From positions 1 to 10,291 of the forward strand of contig DEHW01000153.1 in the NCBI GenBank assembly GCA_002352135.1: a stretch of DNA of 10,291 nt. Direction: 5' to 3'. This stretch comes from Lysobacterales bacterium UBA2790 (GTDB lineage: Bacteria; Pseudomonadota; Gammaproteobacteria; Xanthomonadales; Xanthomonadaceae). A program made the translations under genes and the position numbers. Shown piece by piece: positions 5,212-10,291 of the stretch. A model generated the notes under the pieces. The model was given only the letters and a program-made list of their open reading frames with translations. It ran no database searches and was not told where the DNA came from. Every line of letters starts with the position of its first letter. The first letter of the stretch is position 1.

Positions 5212-7543
5212 ACTCAAAACCGTTGCGGAAGATCACCGCCGGCGAAGCCAGCACGAAGTCCCAGATGCCTCGGCCATAGGTCGAGAACCGCGCCGTGTTC
5301 TGCGCATCGACGAAGTCCACATCCCAGTACTCCTGTTCGGGTGCGCCCAACTGACCGATGTCCTGCCAGCTATTGGTGTCGCGGTTGTAGTAGTACGGGC
5401 CCAATTGTGTCGCTGCGAACAGATGCTCGCCATCGGCCGACATCGCCAGGTCGAACACCATGGTGCTGGGCAGTCCGTTGCTGATCGGGCTGAAACTGTC
5501 GCCGTTGTTGGTGGAGACAAACACCCCGGGACCGGAATAGCCCGATCCGGCGACATAGAGGGTATTCGCCCGAACGCTGTCAGCGAGGATGCGATTGCCG
5601 AAAAAGAAGTGGTTGTCGGGCAGCCCGGTTGTGCGTTGCGACCACGCACCCGCGCCAACCTGCCGAAAGAACGCGCCGTTGTCGTTGATGGCGTAACGCG
5701 TGCCGCCATCGGGAGAAAACGCCACTGCCGTGACGGCAGCCCCGAAGTCGAAGCTGACTTCACTCGCCAGAAAACTACTGCCGTTGAAACTCAGATCGAT
5801 GAGGTGCTGCCCACTGCCGCTCATTGATCCGCCTGCCAACAAAATGCGTCCGGGGTTGAGTGGGTCCACCGCGAGTGGGGGAATGAAGAACCAGCCGGTG
5901 AAATTGTTGGCGCCAAAGTTCCAGGTGTTCAGCCCCAACTGCGTGCCCGAGCTCAGGCTGTTGTCCAGCATCGCAAAGCCGGGATAGACCATCCAGAGAC
6001 GCTGATCGTCTTCGGACTCAAGATGGCCGTAGTCGCCGCTGATCGTCTGTACGAAATTCTCTGCGCCACCGCTGGGTGAGAGCGCCTTCTGATAGCCCTG
6101 GTCCTGTGCACCGGCCAACAATAGATGCGGTGCAGTGCGGCGCGTGTAGCTGCCGTAATACTGCGACACGTTCATGCCGCTGAGGTTGAGGTTCTGCACC
6201 GTTGCCGCGTGGTCGCTGGATTCGTACAGTCCGCCATCGGTCGCGATGTAGACCCGCTCATTGCCCTGCGCATTGCGCCAGACATCGATATTGGGAATGT
6301 CTGCATGCAACTTGCTGGCAGGCGAGCCGTAGTAGTCGACCCAGGAGTTGACCAGCGACCAGCTGCTGCCGCCGTCAGCCGTGCGATACAGATCGACGCC
6401 GCCCGCGTAGGCTCGGTTGGCGTCATTGCCCGAGGACTCCGCCGAATTGAGCGTCATCAGGGTCGTCGGAACGGGGCTGCGTGCCGTCCAGGTCAGTCCG
6501 CCATCCAGCGAGCGGAACACGGCGGTCGTGCCAGTGTCCGGGCGAGAGTAGAGGGCGTACAGGAAGGTCTGCCCGGATTGCACGCCGCCCGACAGCACGG
6601 TCTGCTCATTGCCGGACAGGCTGAAGCCCAAGCTGATGGTCGATACCAGAACGCGTGCATGAGTGCCTGACGTGACGGTGTAGAGCTGATTGCCATCCAG
6701 CAGGTAGACCAAGCTGCTGTCATAGCGCGGCGAAAAAATGGCTGTTGAATGTCTTTGACCTACGAAGCCGACCGACGTGAAGGTCGTTCCGCGATCGACG
6801 GACGCGAACAGATGCGGCCGCCAGTTGCTCGTAACGGAATCAAAATGCACGCGAAGCAGGTAGACCTCGCTCTGCGTCTCATCCCGACTGACCAGGCCCA
6901 TCGTGTACCAAGGATTGGCAATACTGCTGCCACTGTTCACCGACCAGGTCACACCACCATTGTCGCTGCGGTAGACGCCAAGCGGACTGTCTGAGGCCGC
7001 CAACAACCGTTCACCGGAAACACCGGCCAGTCGCTCCATGAATCCGGCGTTTCCGCTCGGTCCAAAGCGGGCACCATCGTTGGGGCTGCTCCAGTCCAAT
7101 GCGCTACGGTTGGCGCGCCACACGTTGCCCCCATGCGAAAGGACGGTGAGGCGGTTGTTTGCCGCATCCAGCGCGGTCGCGGTGACGCGTCCGGCTTGAT
7201 TGCGACTGCCGCGTTCGACCCAGTTTCCACTGACGTTGGCCTTGATCACGCGCCAGTCGAGTGGCGACTCACCAGCGGCCAGCCGTACTTCCCGCTCGGC
7301 TTCGCGTTCGGCAAAACGACGCGCGATAAACGCCGCATCCTGCGCGCGCCAGTCGACATCCGGCGCCGCGCGATGCATGTGCTCAATCCACGCCAGACGA
7401 CGCTGCTTGAAGTCTTCACCGCGTTCGCCAGGTTGGTCCTCCAGCGGCGCGGGTGTGCGAACCGACTGGGCGCAGCCGGACAACAGCGTTGCATACAGCA
7501 GACTTGCCCCGATCAGGGTGCGCAGGGTGAATGGACTGGACAT
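5210..7543 (-). CDS. Asp-box (BNR/sortilin-like) beta-propeller lipoprotein ending in IFRNGFE
   Basis: This 777-residue protein starts with a lipoprotein signal peptide, MSSPFTLRTLIGASLLYATL then LSGC, so Cys24 is the expected lipidation site. A charged, helical stretch (about 35-95) precedes the propeller, which opens with NWVERGSRNQAGRVTA, the W-x-x-G-x-x-N-x-x-G-R-V signature of this family. Asp-box repeats (SxDxGxTW type) are seen at 191-200 (YRSDNGGVTW), 246-255, 343-352 (FRSLDGGLTW), 386-395 (YRTADGGSSW) and 675-684, with a degenerate copy at 440-449. The propeller closes with RFSTYGRGIWDF (752-763). The last seven residues are IFRNGFE. Such proteins are often labelled sialidase or glycosyl hydrolase, but I see no sialidase catalytic residues. 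A binding or scaffold role at the cell envelope is as likely, and the function is unknown. The start is chosen for the signal peptide; an earlier in-frame ATG at 7597 would bury it. AAGG lies nine bases upstream. Confidence 0.88.
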   Translation of the reverse strand: MSSPFTLRTLIGASLLYATLLSGCAQSVRTPAPLEDQPGERGEDFKQRRLAWIEHMHRAAPDVDWRAQDAAFIARRFAEREAEREVRLAAGESPLDWRVIKANVSGNWVERGSRNQAGRVTATALDAANNRLTVLSHGGNVWRANRSALDWSSPNDGARFGPSGNAGFMERLAGVSGERLLAASDSPLGVYRSDNGGVTWSVNSGSSIANPWYTMGLVSRDETQSEVYLLRVHFDSVTSNWRPHLFASVDRGTTFTSVGFVGQRHSTAIFSPRYDSSLVYLLDGNQLYTVTSGTHARVLVSTISLGFSLSGNEQTVLSGGVQSGQTFLYALYSRPDTGTTAVFRSLDGGLTWTARSPVPTTLMTLNSAESSGNDANRAYAGGVDLYRTADGGSSWSLVNSWVDYYGSPASKLHADIPNIDVWRNAQGNERVYIATDGGLYESSDHAATVQNLNLSGMNVSQYYGSYTRRTAPHLLLAGAQDQGYQKALSPSGGAENFVQTISGDYGHLESEDDQRLWMVYPGFAMLDNSLSSGTQLGLNTWNFGANNFTGWFFIPPLAVDPLNPGRILLAGGSMSGSGQHLIDLSFNGSSFLASEVSFDFGAAVTAVAFSPDGGTRYAINDNGAFFRQVGAGAWSQRTTGLPDNHFFFGNRILADSVRANTLYVAGSGYSGPGVFVSTNNGDSFSPISNGLPSTMVFDLAMSADGEHLFAATQLGPYYYNRDTNSWQDIGQLGAPEQEYWDVDFVDAQNTARFSTYGRGIWDFVLASPAVIFRNGFE

Positions 7544-7552
7544 ACGTTGTTG

Positions 7553-7556
7553 CCTT
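7553..7556 (-). promoter_or_regulatory. Probable ribosome binding site of the propeller lipoprotein gene
   Basis: AAGG on the minus strand lies nine bases before the ATG at 7543. It is short but well placed, and it supports this start, which puts the lipoprotein signal peptide at the N-terminus. Confidence 0.4.
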
Positions 7557-7656
7557 GGAGGATTCGCCCTGATTCTCCAGAATGCGATGCCATTCACAAG
7601 TCAGGAACGCATTCGCGCGGGAGTGATGATGCGAGTCGCCGACGATCGGTCGTCAC

Positions 7657-7689
7657 AAAAAACAACACCCCGCTGGTGGCGGGGTGTTG
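7657..7689 (-). terminator. Strong intrinsic terminator downstream of the large Asp-box propeller gene
   Basis: Read on the minus strand, a perfect 11-base-pair stem (CAACACCCCGC paired with GCGGGGTGTTG, 7689-7679 and 7673-7663) encloses a five-base loop. Six T (7662-7657) follow directly. It begins 22 nt after the stop codon of the gene at 7712-10291. It should end that transcript and separate it from the lipoprotein gene, which begins 114 nt further on. Confidence 0.92.
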
Positions 7690-7711
7690 GGTTCAGCCAT
7701 GGATCAGTCGA

Positions 7712-10291
7712 TCAATGCCACAGGCGCAGCCCTGACAGCGGATGGCGATAGAAGGGTTTGGGGCGGGAAATACCGCCTTCCACGCCGTCAGCACTCGAGA
7801 CATCGGCCATCGGGGGCATGCCACCCTGCGGCGGCCAGGTGATCTCCGGCAGACCGGCTTTGCGCAGGCCGTCGTTGATCCTGACGAGATGTTTGGCCTC
7901 GACGTCTTCGTAGCGTGCCGAGATGGCGCTCAGTTCGCCTTCCAGCACGTCGATCCGCGCCAGTTGGTAGTCGGTCGGGCGACCGTCGTAGCCCATGATC
8001 GCGCCGTACAGGGTATCGGTGTGCTCACGCAGACGTTCCTCGCCAGTGATGGCACCGCCTTCCTTGGTGGCCACGATGTCCTTGCGCACCGCTTCAGCGG
8101 CGTCGGCGAAGGTGGTCAGCTGCGCACGCAGGCGATCCTTCTCCGGCAGCTTGGCGGCAATCGCGCCCGCCATCATGCGGCTGTACTGGATACGGTCGGT
8201 CAGATCGGTCATGCGACCGAACAGACCGTGCACACGCATCGCGGCCTCAAACTGTGCGGCGCGATCGGCCTCGTTGTAGTCGGCGCGTCGATCCAGTCCG
8301 ATCACCAATGGCGTCTCATAGACCTGCTTGTTTTTGGTCATGCGCACGGTATAGGTGCCCGGCAATACGCGTGGTCCCTGCGTGCCCGAGAAGGCGATCT
8401 GCGCGGCCTTCGGAACGCGGGGCGGCTTGACTCGCATCGACCAGGTGATGCGGTTGATACCGCGGCGCTTGGAGGCGGGCAGCGTGTCGACGACTTCACC
8501 ATCCGGCCCGATGATCTCGATCTTGAGTTCGCCGAACAGATGCCGGGTGCGCTGGTAGTAGGTGATGGTGGCGCCGCCGGGCGGGTTCTCGCCCAAAAAC
8601 ACCGCATCGCCATCCGACCAGCCACCCACGCCGGACAGACGCTGCTGGGTCGGTCGATTGGGCAGGAAGGCGGCATCGGCGGTCAGCAGCTCGGTGTCGA
8701 AGCGGCGCAGTGACGAGATGTCATCGATGATCCAGATGCCGCGACCGTGGGTGCCGAGCACCAGATCACCGTCGCGCGCTTGCACAGCAATGTCGCGCAC
8801 CGCAACGGCAGGGAAGTTGCTGCCTTTGTACTGCGCCCAGTGCTGACCGCCGTCGATGCTGATCCACAGGCCGAACTCGGTACCAAGGAAGAGCAGGTTC
8901 TTGTCGGTGCTGTCTTCGCGGATCACATGCGCGTAGCCGCGAATGCCTTGGTCTTCGCTGGCAATGCGGGTCCAGCTTTGGCCAAAGTCGTCAGTACGGA
9001 ACACGTAGGGCGTCAGGTCGCCTTCGGTATGCCGATCAAAGGCGACGTAGGCCACACCAGCATCGAAAGGACTGGCCTCGACCCAGGACACCCAACTTCC
9101 CGCAGGCACGCCCTTGATGCGCTTGATGACGTTGTTCCAGTTTGCGCCGCCGTCGCGGGTGATCTGCACATTGCCGTCATCCGTGCCGACCCAGATCAGG
9201 TTGGGATCGAGCGGTGATTCGGAGATGCTGTAGATGGTGGTGTGCATTTCCGCCGAGGAATTGTCGACGGTGATGCCGCCGGATTTTTCCTGTTGCTGAC
9301 GGGAGAGCGCATTGGTGCTCAGGTCGGGCGAAATGCGTTGCCACGTGGTGCCCTGATCCTGCGAGCGGAACAGATATTGCGCGCCGATGTAGATCGTGCC
9401 CGGACGCGATGGGCTCTGGTGCAGCGGCGTGTTCCAGTTGAAGCGCAGTTTTTCACCCGCACCGGCGGTTGGTTGGATCGAACGCGTGTTCTTGGTGTTC
9501 AGATCAATGCGCGCGATGTTGCCGCCCTGATATTCGGCATACACGATGTTCGGGTCTTTGCCGTCAGGAATTACCCAGAAGCCATCACCGCCATACAGGT
9601 TTTCCCAGCGTTGATTGCTGATGCCGCCCGGATAGGCCGAGTCGCCGATCCATGAGCTGTTGTCCTGCAATCCGCCGTACACGTGATAGGGATCGGCATT
9701 GTCCACCGACACATGATAGAACTGGCTGATTGGCAGGTTGTTGGCCTTCCACCAACGTCCACCGCCGTCCTTGCTGAACCACAGACCGCCGTCGTCGCCC
9801 ATGATCACGTCTTTCGGGTTGGCGGGGTTGATCCACACATCATGCGAATCGGCATGCGTGCTGCCTGCCGCGTCGGAGAAACTCTTGCCGCCGTCCTCGC
9901 TGACGATCAGACGCAGATTGGTCTTGAACAGTCGATCCGGGTTGCTGGGGTCGATGATCAGGTTGGCGAAGTAGAACGGGCGCCAGACCATCATCTGACT
10001 CTTGTCGCGGGCTTCCCAGGTCTTGCCGCCATCGGCGGAGCGGTAAAGCGCGCTGTCTTCGCCTTCGATGAAGGCATAGACGATGTTCGCGTCCGACGGC
10101 GCATATTCCACTTCGATGCGTCCCCAAGGGCCCTTGGGCAGACCGGGTGCATTGTCGGCGGTCAGGGCACGGAAGTTCTTGCCACCGTCTTCGGTGACAT
10201 ACAGCGCGCTGCCGCTGCGTGATTCCGGGCCTTCACCGCCGGAGCGGAAGGTCCAGCCACGACGGCGGAAGTCCCAGGTGCCGACCATCAG
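7712..10291 (-). CDS. Large Asp-box (BNR/sortilin VPS10-like) beta-propeller protein, N-terminus cut by window edge
   Basis: The frame is open to the window edge; the codon before the first visible Met (10288) is Leu, so the gene continues to the right. At least 859 residues are present. Counting from that Met, eight Asp-box motifs are visible: 30-39, 82-91 (YRSADGGKTW), 128-137, 170-179, 307-316 (FRSQDQGTTW), 375-384, 430-439 and 475-484. Their number and spacing suit a ten-bladed sortilin-type propeller or two smaller ones. The propeller ends with LGTHGRGIWIIDD (511-523). Next comes a beta-sandwich-like segment (about 585-665, with IIGPDGEVVDTL and LPGTYTVRM), resembling the FlgD/Ig-like domain common after such propellers. 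A helical C-terminal region (about 670-820) and a Pro-rich tail finish the protein. Related proteins are roughly 1,000 residues and exported, but no signal peptide can be seen here. Annotations as glycosyl hydrolase or sialidase are not supported by visible catalytic residues. Ligand unknown. Confidence 0.87.
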   Translation of the reverse strand: MMVGTWDFRRRGWTFRSGGEGPESRSGSALYVTEDGGKNFRALTADNAPGLPKGPWGRIEVEYAPSDANIVYAFIEGEDSALYRSADGGKTWEARDKSQMMVWRPFYFANLIIDPSNPDRLFKTNLRLIVSEDGGKSFSDAAGSTHADSHDVWINPANPKDVIMGDDGGLWFSKDGGGRWWKANNLPISQFYHVSVDNADPYHVYGGLQDNSSWIGDSAYPGGISNQRWENLYGGDGFWVIPDGKDPNIVYAEYQGGNIARIDLNTKNTRSIQPTAGAGEKLRFNWNTPLHQSPSRPGTIYIGAQYLFRSQDQGTTWQRISPDLSTNALSRQQQEKSGGITVDNSSAEMHTTIYSISESPLDPNLIWVGTDDGNVQITRDGGANWNNVIKRIKGVPAGSWVSWVEASPFDAGVAYVAFDRHTEGDLTPYVFRTDDFGQSWTRIASEDQGIRGYAHVIREDSTDKNLLFLGTEFGLWISIDGGQHWAQYKGSNFPAVAVRDIAVQARDGDLVLGTHGRGIWIIDDISSLRRFDTELLTADAAFLPNRPTQQRLSGVGGWSDGDAVFLGENPPGGATITYYQRTRHLFGELKIEIIGPDGEVVDTLPASKRRGINRITWSMRVKPPRVPKAAQIAFSGTQGPRVLPGTYTVRMTKNKQVYETPLVIGLDRRADYNEADRAAQFEAAMRVHGLFGRMTDLTDRIQYSRMMAGAIAAKLPEKDRLRAQLTTFADAAEAVRKDIVATKEGGAITGEERLREHTDTLYGAIMGYDGRPTDYQLARIDVLEGELSAISARYEDVEAKHLVRINDGLRKAGLPEITWPPQGGMPPMADVSSADGVEGGISRPKPFYRHPLSGLRLWH

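Noticed and set aside
5138..5827. Plus-strand open frame (229 codons) opposite the end of the propeller lipoprotein gene
   Set aside because: It starts inside the intergenic hairpin region and runs antisense to Asp-box coding sequence, and its translation has no recognisable motif.
7742..8713. Long plus-strand open frame (323 codons) opposite the large propeller gene
   Set aside because: It lies wholly antisense to a gene with clear family motifs. Its translation is rich in Arg, Gly, His and Val with no recognisable domain, as expected of a shadow frame in GC-rich DNA.
5210..10291. Calling the two propeller proteins sialidases
   Set aside because: Asp-boxes alone do not show sialidase activity. 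I could not find the arginine triad with its Tyr/Glu nucleophile pair or an FRIP motif, so only the fold is claimed.
1..10291. CRISPR arrays, tRNA or rRNA genes, insertion sequences, phage or defence modules
   Set aside because: I found no regularly spaced direct repeats, tRNA-like cloverleaf sequence, transposase or integrase reading frame, or nuclease/helicase pairs on either strand.

Overview
The window is a GC-rich chromosomal segment from a gammaproteobacterium. The protein families, the base composition and one protein ending in IFRNGFE suggest the order Lysobacterales/Xanthomonadales (Rhodanobacteraceae or Lysobacteraceae). This placement is an inference, since no marker gene is present. 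I see six protein-coding genes, two of them cut by the window edges. There are no RNA genes, mobile elements or CRISPR arrays, and no gene-free stretch exceeds 300 bases.

Left part (1-3817), all on the minus strand. In order of transcription there is a coniferyl-aldehyde-dehydrogenase-like enzyme (3817-2396), a globin-coupled diguanylate cyclase closely resembling E. coli DosC (2335-938), and the first 284 residues of the zinc oligopeptidase A family (854 to beyond the left edge). Gaps are 60 and 83 nt, so co-transcription is possible. A T-tract with a weak hairpin follows the cyclase gene.

Middle part (3937-5130), plus strand. One exported erythromycin-esterase-family protein is divergent from the dehydrogenase (119-nt intergenic) and convergent with the next gene (79-nt intergenic holding two hairpins).

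Right part (5210-10291), minus strand. Two genes encode Asp-box (BNR/sortilin-like) beta-propeller proteins. The downstream one is a lipoprotein ending in IFRNGFE. The upstream one carries eight visible Asp-boxes, a beta-sandwich-like region and a helical C-terminus; its N-terminus lies past the right edge. A strong intrinsic terminator between them suggests separate transcription units.

Taken together, the right half encodes cell-envelope or secreted proteins, and the left half a heme-based gas sensor making c-di-GMP beside housekeeping peptide and aldehyde metabolism. I see no convincing evidence that the six genes form one new system. The points most worth a second look are the cyclase with both heme ligands and an intact inhibitory site, the exported esterase, the tandem propeller genes, and the IFRNGFE tail.
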